The notes under the pieces were generated by a model that made no database searches, had not been told where the DNA came from, and saw only the letters and a program-made list of their open reading frames with translations. Below are positions 17,948-27,274 of a stretch of 64,000 nt of DNA, one piece after another (positions within the stretch are counted from its first letter, which is position 1; each line of letters opens with the position of its first letter). The position numbers were made by a program, and so were the translations under genes. The stretch lies in NCBI GenBank assembly GCA_018262095.1, contig JAGTRW010000014.1, forward strand, positions 1-64,000. Direction: 5' to 3'. Source of the stretch: Pseudomonadota bacterium. Lineage in GTDB: Bacteria > Pseudomonadota > Gammaproteobacteria > Burkholderiales > Rhodocyclaceae.

Positions 17948-18483
17948 CCGACGGCGAACGCACCGCCACCGCTGTCGTCTTGTCTCTTGCCCTGCATTGG
18001 CTGTTCCTGAACGGATGGAAGCCCGACGCGACGACGACAGACGGAGCGGAGACAGACGACATCGTCGTTGTCGACAACGGCGGCATGGAAATAGGCATCA
18101 GCCTGGCCACGTCGATCACTCTGGAGCAAAGCGTTCTGCCGGCAGCGCCGATCGAGAAGGCGTCGCCGAACGCCGCAGACGCGGAGCGACGACGCGAGGC
18201 CATGACGCGTTATCTGGATCAGGTTTCTGAATCAGTCCATGCCCGCCGCCGCATCGCTGATGCGGGAAGGCATCTGGTCGGCAACGCCCTCTGCCGCGTC
18301 GTTATTGAAAATGATGGGCGCTTCTCATCCGTCGCCATACTGCGCAGTTCCGGCAATACAGAACTGGACGCCGATGCCGTGAAAGCAGTGCGCACGGCGT
18401 CGGGCGCGGTACCTCGCCCACGCATTCTCGGAAGTAACGCGATCTCCATCGCCCTGACGATCAAATACCAGTTCGGCTTATAG
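17944..18483 (+). CDS. tonB: TonB-family energy transducer
   Basis: A 179-aa protein: one N-terminal hydrophobic stretch (TAVVLSLALHWLFL), a periplasmic linker, and a C-terminal TonB-like domain (residues ~100-179; CRVVIENDGRFSSVAILRSS ... LDADAVKAVRTA). The linker is short and lacks the Pro-Glu/Pro-Lys repeat of classical TonB, so it may serve a receptor with a short reach. It has a GTG start overlapping the exbD stop. No TonB-dependent receptor gene lies in the window. It is the last gene of the coupled 15130-18483 run and is convergent with the second MBL gene. Confidence 0.82.
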   Translation: MTDGERTATAVVLSLALHWLFLNGWKPDATTTDGAETDDIVVVDNGGMEIGISLATSITLEQSVLPAAPIEKASPNAADAERRREAMTRYLDQVSESVHARRRIADAGRHLVGNALCRVVIENDGRFSSVAILRSSGNTELDADAVKAVRTASGAVPRPRILGSNAISIALTIKYQFGL

Positions 18484-18607
18484 ATAGCAGGCCGGTGACC
18501 ACGGCCCACTACAGATACGGTCTGAGCGCGATCTTCCGATGCGGCAAGAAGGGACTCTCCCGCCGCCGATGCTTAACTTCAATCGACGGCGAAGGCATGG
18601 CATCTGT

Positions 18608-19441
18608 TTACCACTCAAAGACGGTTCCAACAAAGGCTGGGATGAAATGCGCCCCAAACCGTTCGCGCAGAATCGCCATCATGGCAAACCCGGTGCAGTG
18701 GTTAGCCGCGATCAACTCTGGCGAAAGCTGTTCAAGAGCATCAAGAGTCGCACTCTGCTGTTCAGCCGAGACCGGCGCCAAGTGGGTCCCTCCAATCCAG
18801 GTATGCAGCCGTGTCTGACCGGTGATGGCAAGACCGTGGCGGATCGTATTGATGATTCCGGCATGGGCACAGCCGCCGACCACTCGTAATCCCTGCTCGC
18901 TCGCGTGAAAAAGCGAAACATCGTCCGGAATGGAATCCTCAACACAGCAGCCATCGCTCTGGCAGGTAAACAGTCGGGAATCCCCCTTCTCATAGTCCGT
19001 CTGTCGCGGAACCTGGCCGCTGAACCAGAGACCGGGGATAACCTCCGTCGGTTGATCCGACAAAACCCACTGAGCGCCAAGCCCGGTCAACTGCGGCTTG
19101 GAAAACGGGATTCCGACATAGTGCTGTTTGCCGGCGACGGACAGTCGTGTCTGGAAGATCTCGCTGTGGGCGTAGACCGGCAGGGGCTTGGCGGCATGCT
19201 GCAAGACACTCATCAGACCGCCGACATGATCATAGTGTCCGTGGCTGAGGACAATCGCGTCCAGGCTTGACGGATGGACCCCGAGCAAACTCAGGTTGTG
19301 TACCACCGCACCACTCTGACCGGTATCGAAGAGGACTCGTTTGCCGTCACTTTCAATTAACAGGGAGAGTCCATGTTCGGCAAGGAATGGACCGCGCAAT
19401 GACGGAGGAACGTAATTGTCGATCACCACAGTAACTTTCAT
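18608..19441 (-). CDS. Cytosolic MBL-fold protein (COG1237-like)
   Basis: A 277-aa protein without signal peptide. It has the MBL metal motif H67-G-H-Y-D-H72, then GGCAHAGIINTI, GGTHL and ANHCTGF, the same late-motif set as the Tat-exported protein at 13909, so both belong to one subfamily (often named dihydropterin-aminobenzene phosphate synthase-like). ATG 19441 is chosen because AAGGAG lies 7-8 bases upstream. The frame is open further, but that stretch is the end of the decayed gntP gene. It begins 33 nt after the gntP stop, so it was probably the distal gene of a gntP operon. Confidence 0.85.
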   Translation of the reverse strand: MKVTVVIDNYVPPSLRGPFLAEHGLSLLIESDGKRVLFDTGQSGAVVHNLSLLGVHPSSLDAIVLSHGHYDHVGGLMSVLQHAAKPLPVYAHSEIFQTRLSVAGKQHYVGIPFSKPQLTGLGAQWVLSDQPTEVIPGLWFSGQVPRQTDYEKGDSRLFTCQSDGCCVEDSIPDDVSLFHASEQGLRVVGGCAHAGIINTIRHGLAITGQTRLHTWIGGTHLAPVSAEQQSATLDALEQLSPELIAANHCTGFAMMAILRERFGAHFIPAFVGTVFEW

Positions 19442-19473
19442 TGCAACGCTCCTTAACAAAATCGTATTGGGTA

Positions 19474-20323
19474 TTAAGCAACGAATAGGCTGAGTACCAG
19501 CAGCCCCCCCAGAGCCCACAAGCGAGGCGATGGTCGTCGAGAGTGTGTAGGTATTGAAGATATCACCCATTGACATGCCGAAGCCTTCCTTGACGAACCA
19601 GAAGCCCGGGTCATTCACATGCCATCAGCCGATGGCGCCAACTCCGATAGCAACGGCAACCAAGGCACGATCAAGATCGGGAAACATCGGCAGGATCCGA
19701 CTAATCAAGCCGACCGCAGCGACCATGGCGATCGTCGCGCCCCTACGGCAGAGCGCATCACCGAAGCCATGCACCAGAACAGAACGAGTGGGTTGATATG
19801 CCAAGTGGCGAGAACCGCTTTGAGCGTTGCGCCAATCCCCCTATCCTTATGCTTTTCCCGCAATTCAGGGCCAATCTCCAGCAGGTCAGAAAAACGTCTA
19901 GAAACAGCGCCATCGCCGGATCTCCCTGGAGGTTGACGTACGCCATCGCCGGGTTATTTTTCCCAGAAGCACTTCCAGAATGGTTTTCGCGATCATCAAG
20001 ATGAGGGTAAACAAGATGGCAAAGGGAGTCGTCCAGAACGCCGCCAACTGGTCGTCGGGCCTTGCCGTCAGATTTAAGAAGCGCTCAGGGGCATTCAACT
20101 TGAACTTGTTATCAATCATTTTTCCGACAACCAGCCGGGCAATCGCTGCGGCAGGAAAGCCGACGATCAAGCCATACAGGATTACCCTAGCGATATCGGC
20201 ATTCAACCCGATTGCCACCGCTGTGACTACCGGGTGCGGCGGCACGATGGCATGAACGGTCAGCAAGTCGATAGTCATTGGGATGCTGAGCATCACGACG
20301 AACATGCCCGCCTCAATCGCCAC
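19474..20323 (-). pseudogene. gntP: Decayed GntP-family (gluconate/organic acid:H+) permease
   Basis: Fragments of a GntP permease appear in order but in different minus-strand frames. They are TVHAIVPPHP...LNADIARVILYGLIVG (upstream part), then YVNLQGDPAMALFLDVFL, GIGATLKAVLATW, GATIAMVAAVGLISRIL, and HVNDPGFWFVKEGFGMS near the C-terminus. At least four lesions are visible: frame changes near 19925, 19890 and 19755, an in-frame TGA at 19625-19627, and a seven-G run at 19504-19510 where one base fewer restores the ending LLVLSLFVA-stop at 19474. The first ~170 residues expected for the family were not found. It is not functional unless several sequencing errors coincide. Confidence 0.8.
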
Positions 20324-20549
20324 GCTCGCTGTCCGACCCGCGCTTCCAACATGCGCAAATGAAATTTTTCGCCCCTACGTGCTGCAAGCCAAGCACGACG
20401 GGCATCAAGGGTATGGCAGCCGTGCACGCCAATAGCCACGCGCCTTCCAGAGCACACCCCGCCACCATGACCTGTTGACGGGCATTCAGCCGGCCGGGCA
20501 GGCTTCGCCGTCGATCAGCAATCGCTCGATTTCCGCAAGCTCGCGGTCA

Positions 20550-21887
20550 TCAACGGAACGATTCGGCATCCAGTTGGTGGCGCGCCAGCTTGTCGTAGAG
20601 CGTTTTCTTCGGCAGATTCAGTCGCTCGGCCGCTTCGGCCACATTGCCGCGGGCGTTGCGCAGCGCCTCACGGATCAGGCTGTATTCGTAATTCTCCAGA
20701 CGAGAGGCCAGCGAGACGGCGGCGGCCTGAATCGACTCGAGTCCGTCACCGACCCCCAGGCAGAGCCGTTCGGCAACGGCCTTGAGTTCGCGGACGTTGC
20801 CCGGCCAGTCATGGCGCTGCCAGCGACCCAGATCCTGCGCATCGAAGGTCGGCGTCTCGCGTTTGAAGCGGCGGCTGGCCTGCGACAGAAAATAGGTCAT
20901 CAACGGCCCGATGTCGTTGAGCCGTTGGCGAAGTGGCGGCAGCTCGATGCTCACCACGTTGAGGCGGTAGTAGAGGTCGGCCCGAAAAGTCCCCTGCCCG
21001 GACAGGCGCTTCAGATCGGTCTTGCTCGCCGCGACGATCCGGCAATTGACGGGGATGCTGGCGTTGCTGCCCAGCCGTTCGACGCTGCGCTGCTGCAGCA
21101 CGCGCAGCAGCTTGACCTGCAGTGCCAGCGGCATCGACTCGATTTCGTCGAGGAACAAGGTCCCGTTGGTCGCGTATTCGATCTTGCCGATGCGTCGCCG
21201 GTTGGCGCCGGTAAACGCCCCGCTCTCATAGCCGAACATTTCGCTCTCGAAAACTGACTCGGGCAAGGCGCCGCAGTTGAGCCCAACAAACGGCCCGGTG
21301 CGACCGCTCCGGTCGTGCAGCGCCTGCGCCACCACCTCCTTGCCGGTACCGGTCTCGCCGAGGATCAGGATATCGACGTCGGTGCCCGCCAGCGAATCGA
21401 TGGTGCGAATGATCTTCTGGATGCTTTCCGACGGGCCGATCAGCGGCTGCTCGCGCAGGCTGCCCAGCTGCTCGCGCAGCGCGCGATTCTCCAGAAGCAG
21501 CGCGCGTTTTTCCAGCGCGCGGCGGACCACATCGACCAGGCGCGCCGAGTTGAACGGTTTTTCGATGAAGTCATAGGCATGGGCGCGCATGGCCTGAACC
21601 GCCATCGACACGTCACCGTGGCCAGTGATCAGGATGACCGGCAAATCGCGATCCTGTTGCTGGATCACATCGAGCAATTCAAGCCCCGTCATGCCGGACA
21701 TGCGCACATCGCTGACGATGACCGCGGGACGATCCTGATCGAAAGCGGCCAGCGCATTCTTGGCACTGCGGAAGGTGCGCACCGTGATGTCGGCGAGCGT
21801 CAAGGTCTGTTGGCAGGCGTGCAAGACCGCTTCGTCGTCGTCGATCAGATAGACCGGCAAGTCCCCGGCTTCGTTACGCGCGCTCAT
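20550..21887 (-). CDS. dctD: Sigma-54-dependent response regulator, DctD-type
   Basis: A 445-aa NtrC-family activator. The receiver domain (residues ~10-125) has acidic D16-D17 and the phospho-acceptor D60 (VSDVRM). The AAA+ domain (~145-380) has Walker A GETGTGKE (177-184), the sigma-54 contact loop GAFTGA (223-228) and Walker [10 protein letters not shown]. The C-terminal Fis-type HTH ([21 protein letters not shown]) binds DNA. ATG 21887 overlaps the dctB stop by 4 bases behind GGAGGTGG. It probably activates the TAXI-TRAP operon in which it lies, in answer to a carboxylate signal (inference). Confidence 0.9.
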   Translation of the reverse strand: MSARNEAGDLPVYLIDDDEAVLHACQQTLTLADITVRTFRSAKNALAAFDQDRPAVIVSDVRMSGMTGLELLDVIQQQDRDLPVILITGHGDVSMAVQAMRAHAYDFIEKPFNSARLVDVVRRALEKRALLLENRALREQLGSLREQPLIGPSESIQKIIRTIDSLAGTDVDILILGETGTGKEVVAQALHDRSGRTGPFVGLNCGALPESVFESEMFGYESGAFTGANRRRIGKIEYATNGTLFLDEIESMPLALQVKLLRVLQQRSVERLGSNASIPVNCRIVAASKTDLKRLSGQGTFRADLYYRLNVVSIELPPLRQRLNDIGPLMTYFLSQASRRFKRETPTFDAQDLGRWQRHDWPGNVRELKAVAERLCLGVGDGLESIQAAAVSLASRLENYEYSLIREALRNARGNVAEAAERLNLPKKTLYDKLARHQLDAESFR

Positions 21888-23734
21888 GCCACCTCCAGAG
21901 CCACGGTAAATTCGGCGCCACCCAGCGCGTGATTGCAAACATCGATTCTCCCGCCGAGCTCGGCGACGATCATGCGCGAAATGGCCAGGCCGAGACCCAA
22001 GCCCTGCCCCGACAGTTTGGTCGTGAAGAACGGTTCGAACAAATGCGGCAACACCTCGTCCGCGATGCCGGGACCGCTGTCGTGGATAACGAGGCTCGCC
22101 CGTCCGCTCTCGCAGCGAGCGCCAATCGCGATGCGCTGCTCGGCGCCTTCGGCAACGGCATCGAGCGCATTGAGCAGCAGATTGACCAGCACCTGTTCCA
22201 GACGCTGCACGTCGGCCAGCACCCGGAGGTCGTCGGGCAACGCCTCGACGTCGATCTGCGCGCCGATCTGCCGGCGGCGCGATTCGACCATCCTGAGCGC
22301 CTGCGTGAGCACCTCCGAGAGATTCACCGCGAGGCGCTCCAGCGGCGACTTGCGCGCGAAGGTCTTGATTTCGCCGACGATATGCCCCATGCGCAGCGCC
22401 ATCTGCTTGATGAAACCCAGATTTTCGCGAACTTCCTCGAGCCGTCCGCGACCCAGCAGATCGACCGCGTTATCGGTCAGCGTATGCAAGGCGGTGAGCG
22501 GCTGGTTCACTTCGTGGCTGATGCCCGCCGCCATCTGGCCGAGCACCGCGAGCTTGCCGGCCTGCACGGCACTGTCGCGCGTTTCGTGCAGGATCGTCTC
22601 GGTTGTTTTGAGCGCGTCGATTTTCTCTTCCAGCGAGGCATTGGTCGCCCGCAGATCGGCCGTACGCTCGGCGATGCGCTGCTCAAGTTCCTTGTGCGCC
22701 TGACGCAGCGCCACTTCGGCCTGTCGCCGCTCTTTGTAGCGCTTGACGTTCAAGCGGTAAAAGACCAGCGTCGACAACAGCAGGGCGACGGCAAATCCAG
22801 CGGCGATGCCGGCCAGGTCGGCGTTCTGCCGTTCCTGCCCGGTCCGCGACAGGAACACGATCGACCAGCCCAGCGTTCCCGTCTTGATCGATTGCACGAG
22901 GTAGTCCTGTTCCGGCCCGCCGGGCAAGGCGACGCGAACCGTTTTCGGCTCGTCCTGAAGGCCAAAATTCACGCCCAGCGGCTGCAAGTTCTGGTTGTCA
23001 TACTGTCGCGACAAGCCGATCTGCTGCAAAACGCCGGGTTCGAGGGGCGTCAGGAAGTGGTATTTCCACTCCGGAACCGAGGCCAGAAAGATCACGCCAT
23101 TGGCGTCGACCAGCAATACCGGATCGCCGCTGCGGACCAGCGCCGACTCGAAGTTTTCCAGACTGATCTTGACGATGACCGCGCCGAGGAGCGCGCCTTC
23201 GCTTTCTATCGGCGCCGCCAGGAAGAATCCCGGTTCGCCGGTAGTCGCCCCAACGCCGTAGAAACGTCCCAGCCTTCCCTTCAGTGCTTCCTGGAAATAC
23301 GGCCGATAGCCGTAGTTGTGGCCGACATAGGACCCGGGCGAGCGGAAATTGCTCGACGCCAGCGTCAAGCCCTGCTTGTCCATCAGGTAAGCGGTATTGA
23401 TGCCAGCGCCATCTCTGACGTTCGCCAGATAATTGTTGGCGCTGTGGTGCAATGTCTGCTGCCCCGGATTTTGCAGAAGCGCCTTGAGCCGATCCTCCAG
23501 CGCAATGATCCTGGGCAGGGATTCATTGCGCGAGAGCAGGAAATTGAGGCTGCGGCGATAAAACTCGCCACGCTGTCGCGACTGCTCGCTCAACAGATCC
23601 AGTTGGCGCGACAACACCGCATTCCTGACGCCCCATCCGGCAGCGATGCAAACGACGATCGCCAGCAGGATGCGCAGAACCGGCCGGATCCAGGCGCGGG
23701 CGGGGTGTAAAGGCAATGCGACAGACAGACTCAT
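21884..23734 (-). CDS. dctB: C4-dicarboxylate-type sensor histidine kinase, DctB
   Basis: A 616-aa membrane kinase. Transmembrane segments at ~18-37 and ~306-327 bracket a periplasmic double-PDC (Cache-like) sensor domain whose GYRPYFQEALKGRLGRFYGVG motif is characteristic of DctB. A coiled coil (~335-390) leads to the HisKA domain with H407 (ISHEVNQPLTAL) and the HATPase domain with NALDA, DSGPGI and GLGLGLAIS. It phosphorylates the overlapping DctD. In rhizobia and Pseudomonas DctB senses succinate-type acids. Here the partner is a TAXI transporter, so the actual ligand may differ. Confidence 0.9.
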   Translation of the reverse strand: MSLSVALPLHPARAWIRPVLRILLAIVVCIAAGWGVRNAVLSRQLDLLSEQSRQRGEFYRRSLNFLLSRNESLPRIIALEDRLKALLQNPGQQTLHHSANNYLANVRDGAGINTAYLMDKQGLTLASSNFRSPGSYVGHNYGYRPYFQEALKGRLGRFYGVGATTGEPGFFLAAPIESEGALLGAVIVKISLENFESALVRSGDPVLLVDANGVIFLASVPEWKYHFLTPLEPGVLQQIGLSRQYDNQNLQPLGVNFGLQDEPKTVRVALPGGPEQDYLVQSIKTGTLGWSIVFLSRTGQERQNADLAGIAAGFAVALLLSTLVFYRLNVKRYKERRQAEVALRQAHKELEQRIAERTADLRATNASLEEKIDALKTTETILHETRDSAVQAGKLAVLGQMAAGISHEVNQPLTALHTLTDNAVDLLGRGRLEEVRENLGFIKQMALRMGHIVGEIKTFARKSPLERLAVNLSEVLTQALRMVESRRRQIGAQIDVEALPDDLRVLADVQRLEQVLVNLLLNALDAVAEGAEQRIAIGARCESGRASLVIHDSGPGIADEVLPHLFEPFFTTKLSGQGLGLGLAISRMIVAELGGRIDVCNHALGGAEFTVALEVA

Positions 23735-23794
23735 GCGCTTCGATCCGGAATAGAATCACCCGGCGTCTCCGGGCCGGCGGGCTTGGACAGCATA

Positions 23795-24172
23795 TTACTC
23801 GCGACAGGCCTCGAGCACGATCACGGCAGTTGCTTCGATCCCCGGCAAATAGCCGGCCAGAGGACGGCAGCCATCGACCAGACACAATTCGTAACCCTTG
23901 GTATAAGGCGAATGCGCCAGATTGACGTGGTCCAGCGGCGCCACCGCCGGCCGGTAATGCCAGAACCCGTCGCGCAGCACCGCGCCGGGGGGCGGCTCCA
24001 TGCCGGCACCGCTGCCCTTGATACGCGCCTCGACCAGGTGCAGCTGGCCGGCCACGAGCAGCCAATCCTCCTCCCAGCGAACTTTCTCGATCGAGTGCAT
24101 CCAGGCCAGGGTAAAGGCCTGGATGGCGAGCGAGGCCGAAAGGCTGCCGGCGCTCAGGCACAAAGAGAGCAT
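23795..24172 (-). CDS. DUF1850-domain protein of TAXI-TRAP operon
   Basis: A 125-aa protein with the DUF1850 pattern: WMHSIEKVRWEEDW near residue 24, a KGSGAGMEPP core near 53, and a YELCLVDGC phrase near 93. An N-terminal hydrophobic stretch (LSASLAIQAFTLAW) suggests export or membrane attachment. The start overlaps the TRAP permease gene by 19 nt, and dctB follows after 60 nt. DUF1850 genes are regularly found beside TAXI TRAP permeases; their role is unknown. Confidence 0.82.
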   Translation of the reverse strand: MLSLCLSAGSLSASLAIQAFTLAWMHSIEKVRWEEDWLLVAGQLHLVEARIKGSGAGMEPPPGAVLRDGFWHYRPAVAPLDHVNLAHSPYTKGYELCLVDGCRPLAGYLPGIEATAVIVLEACRE

Positions 24173-26238
24173 TTTTTCCGGCTGCGCAAAACATGCCAGA
24201 AGATAAACACGGCAGCCGCGGCAAAGCCAATCTCGTCAGTCAAGGGCAGCGCGACCACCAGCGAAAAAGCCGCCACCGCGGCGACGGCTCGCTCGATCAG
24301 CGTCAACGGGGCAAACAGATAGCCGATCGCCGCGCTTCCCCAGAGGAGAATCGCCAATGTCGTCTTGAACACGATGTAGAGCACGGAGAGGACGGTCGGA
24401 TCGCCCTGCAGCATGAGCGCCGGGTCGTAGACGGCCATGAACGGAATGACGAAACCGGCGATCGCGATCTGCGTCGCCTTGAAGCCGATCTTCATCGCCG
24501 GCGCCTTGGCGATCGATGCGGCGGCAAAGGCGGCCAGCGCCACCGGCGGCGTCAAATCGGCCATGATCCCGAAGTAGAAGACGAACATGTGACTGACGAT
24601 CAGCGGTACGCCGAGTTTGAGCAGCGCCGGCGCAGCAATCGAACTGGTGATAATGTAGTTCGGAATGGTCGGGATGCCCATGCCCAGAATCAGGCACACG
24701 ATCATGGTCAGGAAGAGCGACAGGAAGAGGCTGGTCTGGCCGATGTCGAGAATATAACCGGCGAAATTGGACGCCGCTCCGGTCAGCGTCAGAACGCCGA
24801 TGATGACGCCGACGATGGCACAGGCGATGCCGACCCCCAGCGCCTGCTTGGCCCCGTCGACCAGACCGGCCTTCATCGTCAGCAAGGTTTGCTGGCCGCC
24901 CTTGACAAGAAAATTGGCGGCGGTCAGCACGCCGATGACGCCGAGCACCGGAACGATTCCCCACTTGGCGAACGACGAAGCGCCGATGCCCAGCGCGACC
25001 CAGAAAACGTAACGCAGCGCGGTGGCTGAAATGCGCGCGGCAAGCGCGGCACCGAGAATCAAGATGGCCGTCAGCGCCAGCCCCATCATGCCCGAGAACA
25101 TCGGCGTAAACCCGTTGAACAACATGTAGACCAGCGCCGCCAAGGGCAGCGCCAGATACCATTGCTCCTTGAGCGCCGACCACGGATTCGGACAGTCCTC
25201 CTTGGCCAGGCCGAGCAGCTTCAGACGTCCGGCTTCGAGGTGCACCATCCAGAAGGCGGTGAGGTAGTACAACGCCGCCGGGATAATCGCCGCCTGGACA
25301 ATGTCCGCGTACGGCACATTGAGCGTTTCGGCCATGATGAAAGCGACCGCCCCCATGACCGGCGGCATGATCTGACCGCCCATCGATGAGGTGGCGACGA
25401 CGGCGCCCGAGAACACCGGCGTATAGCCAAAGCGTTTCATCAAGGGAATGGTGAACTGACCGATCGTCAACACATTGGCGACCCCCGAGCCGGAGATGGT
25501 GCCCATCATTCCCGTCGCGATCACCGCCACCTTGGCCGGCCCGCCGCGAGATTGACCGACCAGCCCGAGCGCCAGCGAGTTGAACAGGCGGATCATGCCG
25601 GCGTGTTCGAGAAAACTGCCGAACAGAATGAAGAGGAAGATGTAGGTCGCTGAGACCAGCGTTGGCGTCCCGAGAATACCGTCGCTGCCCAGATAGAGCT
25701 GGCTGACAATCTGGTCGAAGCCATAGCCACGATGGGCAATCGACGCCGGCAGATACTGACCGAACAGGCCGTAGGCCAGAAAGCTGGCGCAAACCAGCGG
25801 CAGCGCCCAGCCCATCACCCGCCGGGCGGCTTCGAAAACCATCACCGACGCGATGGTGGCGACCACCAGATCGGCGGTCGTCGGATCGCCGGCGCGCTCG
25901 ATCAGGTCCCCCTCGAAAATGAAGTGATAAAAACCCAGCGAGAAACCGATCAGCGCCAGCAGCACGTCGTGCCACGGAATCGCTTTCATATTCCTCCCCT
26001 TGCGCGCGGGGTAGAAGACGAAAATAAGCATGATCAGGAAGCTGACGTGGATGGCGCGAATCACCAGGCTCGAAAATGGATGGAACGCGGCAACGACGAT
26101 CTGGAAAGCCGAAAAGCACAGCGCCGCGAAAACCGCGATGCGGGCTGCCCAGCCAGCCAGTTGCCGCTGGTGCCCATGCTCTTCGAAATCAGCAGGGTCC
26201 GGATGTGCGGAGTCCAGACCACGAGTAGTCTCGGTCAT
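24154..26238 (-). CDS. TRAP transporter permease, fused small and large subunits (TAXI type)
   Basis: A 694-aa inner-membrane protein with about 17-18 hydrophobic segments. The N-terminal ~200 residues correspond to the small DctQ-like subunit and the rest to the DctM-like large subunit, a fusion typical of TAXI-TRAP systems. Conserved features include GSGVANVLTIGQFTIPLMKR and the SSMGGQIMPPVMGAVAFIMAE loop, plus LILGMGIPTIPNYI near residue 530. It uses the Na+ (or H+) gradient to import a ligand delivered by the periplasmic receptor encoded 85 nt upstream. Confidence 0.92.
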   Translation of the reverse strand: MTETTRGLDSAHPDPADFEEHGHQRQLAGWAARIAVFAALCFSAFQIVVAAFHPFSSLVIRAIHVSFLIMLIFVFYPARKGRNMKAIPWHDVLLALIGFSLGFYHFIFEGDLIERAGDPTTADLVVATIASVMVFEAARRVMGWALPLVCASFLAYGLFGQYLPASIAHRGYGFDQIVSQLYLGSDGILGTPTLVSATYIFLFILFGSFLEHAGMIRLFNSLALGLVGQSRGGPAKVAVIATGMMGTISGSGVANVLTIGQFTIPLMKRFGYTPVFSGAVVATSSMGGQIMPPVMGAVAFIMAETLNVPYADIVQAAIIPAALYYLTAFWMVHLEAGRLKLLGLAKEDCPNPWSALKEQWYLALPLAALVYMLFNGFTPMFSGMMGLALTAILILGAALAARISATALRYVFWVALGIGASSFAKWGIVPVLGVIGVLTAANFLVKGGQQTLLTMKAGLVDGAKQALGVGIACAIVGVIIGVLTLTGAASNFAGYILDIGQTSLFLSLFLTMIVCLILGMGIPTIPNYIITSSIAAPALLKLGVPLIVSHMFVFYFGIMADLTPPVALAAFAAASIAKAPAMKIGFKATQIAIAGFVIPFMAVYDPALMLQGDPTVLSVLYIVFKTTLAILLWGSAAIGYLFAPLTLIERAVAAVAAFSLVVALPLTDEIGFAAAAVFIFWHVLRSRKKCSLCA

Positions 26239-26323
26239 AGTATTTCTTTCGTTGTTCGATATGGAAAACGCGGTCGCCGCACGACAGGCGGCGGCCGGAT
26301 CGGCATTGCAGCAGGCGTCGCGG

Positions 26324-27274
26324 CTATTTCAGCAGGCCGACTTCGCGGTAGTATTTCTCGGCGCCCGGATGCAGCGGCGCCGGCGGATTCTTGGCCGCGT
26401 TCTCCCTCTTGATGAGCTTGGCGGCGGCGTGCGCGGCAACCATCTGATCGAGATTCTCGAACATCGACTTGGTCATGGTATAAACGGTGTCGGTCGACAC
26501 GCCCGAACGCGTCACCAGATAGTTCTGGATCGCCACCGTCGTTACGTCGGCGTCCTGCCCCTCGTACGTCTTGGCGGGAATAATCCCCACCTGGAACGCC
26601 GGATCGTTCATTTTGGCGACGATGTCCGCCGGGATGGTCAGAAAGACGACCTTCTGCGATGTCGCCAGATCACGCAAGGCGGCGACGCCCAGCCCGGATG
26701 ACAGCAGGGTGACGTCCAACTGGCGGTTCTTCATCAATTCGACTGACTCGGCATACGAGAGGTACTCGACACGCGAGAAATCCTGATAACTCAGCCCCGC
26801 CGCCTTGAGAATCGCGCGCACGTTCAATTCGGTCCCCGACTTCGGTGCGCCGACGGAGATCCGCTTTCCCTTGATGTCGGCCAGCGACTTGATGCCCGAA
26901 TCGGCGGCAGCGACAAAGTGGATGTAGTTCGGATAAAGCGCCGCAATGGTACGCAGCTTGCCAAGCGGCGTCTTGAACCCGGCATCTTCCTTGCCTTTCC
27001 AGGCATCGGACAAGGAATCGCCCAACGAGATGGCCGCCTCGCCACGACCGGCCTGCAGCAGATTGAGGTTTTCCGCGCTGGCCTTGGTCGCCTGCACCGA
27101 CGTCTTTGAATCCGGGATCGCCTTGCCGTAAATTTGCGACAAGGCAACACCCAGCGGATAGTAAACACCGCTGGTGCCGCCCGTCAGGATGTTGATGAAC
27201 TCGGCGGCCTGCGCCGAAACAGCGAAACAGGCTGCCGCGCTGATGATCAAAGTCTTACGTAGAAAGGCTTTCAT
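26324..27274 (-). CDS. TAXI-family TRAP transporter substrate-binding protein
   Basis: A 316-aa periplasmic receptor. Its Sec signal peptide (FLRKTLIISAAACFAVSAQA, cleavage before AEFINIL) is followed by the TAXI signature INILTGGTSGVYYPLGVALS, later ISVGAPKSGTELNVRAILKAAG. It delivers its ligand to the fused permease encoded downstream. TAXI ligands are poorly known (glutamate or other dicarboxylates in some cases). A CAGGAG ribosome site precedes ATG 27274. It is the first gene of the operon TAXI-permease-DUF1850-dctB-dctD. Confidence 0.93.
   Translation of the reverse strand: MKAFLRKTLIISAAACFAVSAQAAEFINILTGGTSGVYYPLGVALSQIYGKAIPDSKTSVQATKASAENLNLLQAGRGEAAISLGDSLSDAWKGKEDAGFKTPLGKLRTIAALYPNYIHFVAAADSGIKSLADIKGKRISVGAPKSGTELNVRAILKAAGLSYQDFSRVEYLSYAESVELMKNRQLDVTLLSSGLGVAALRDLATSQKVVFLTIPADIVAKMNDPAFQVGIIPAKTYEGQDADVTTVAIQNYLVTRSGVSTDTVYTMTKSMFENLDQMVAAHAAAKLIKRENAAKNPPAPLHPGAEKYYREVGLLK

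Noticed and set aside
18484-18607. Bidirectional terminator between tonB and the second MBL gene
   Set aside because: A GGCCG/CGGCC stem is present at about 18490, but no T-run on either strand follows it.
21929-23710. 593-aa plus-strand open frame
   Set aside because: Exactly antisense to dctB, with no motif and a composition reflecting the opposite strand.
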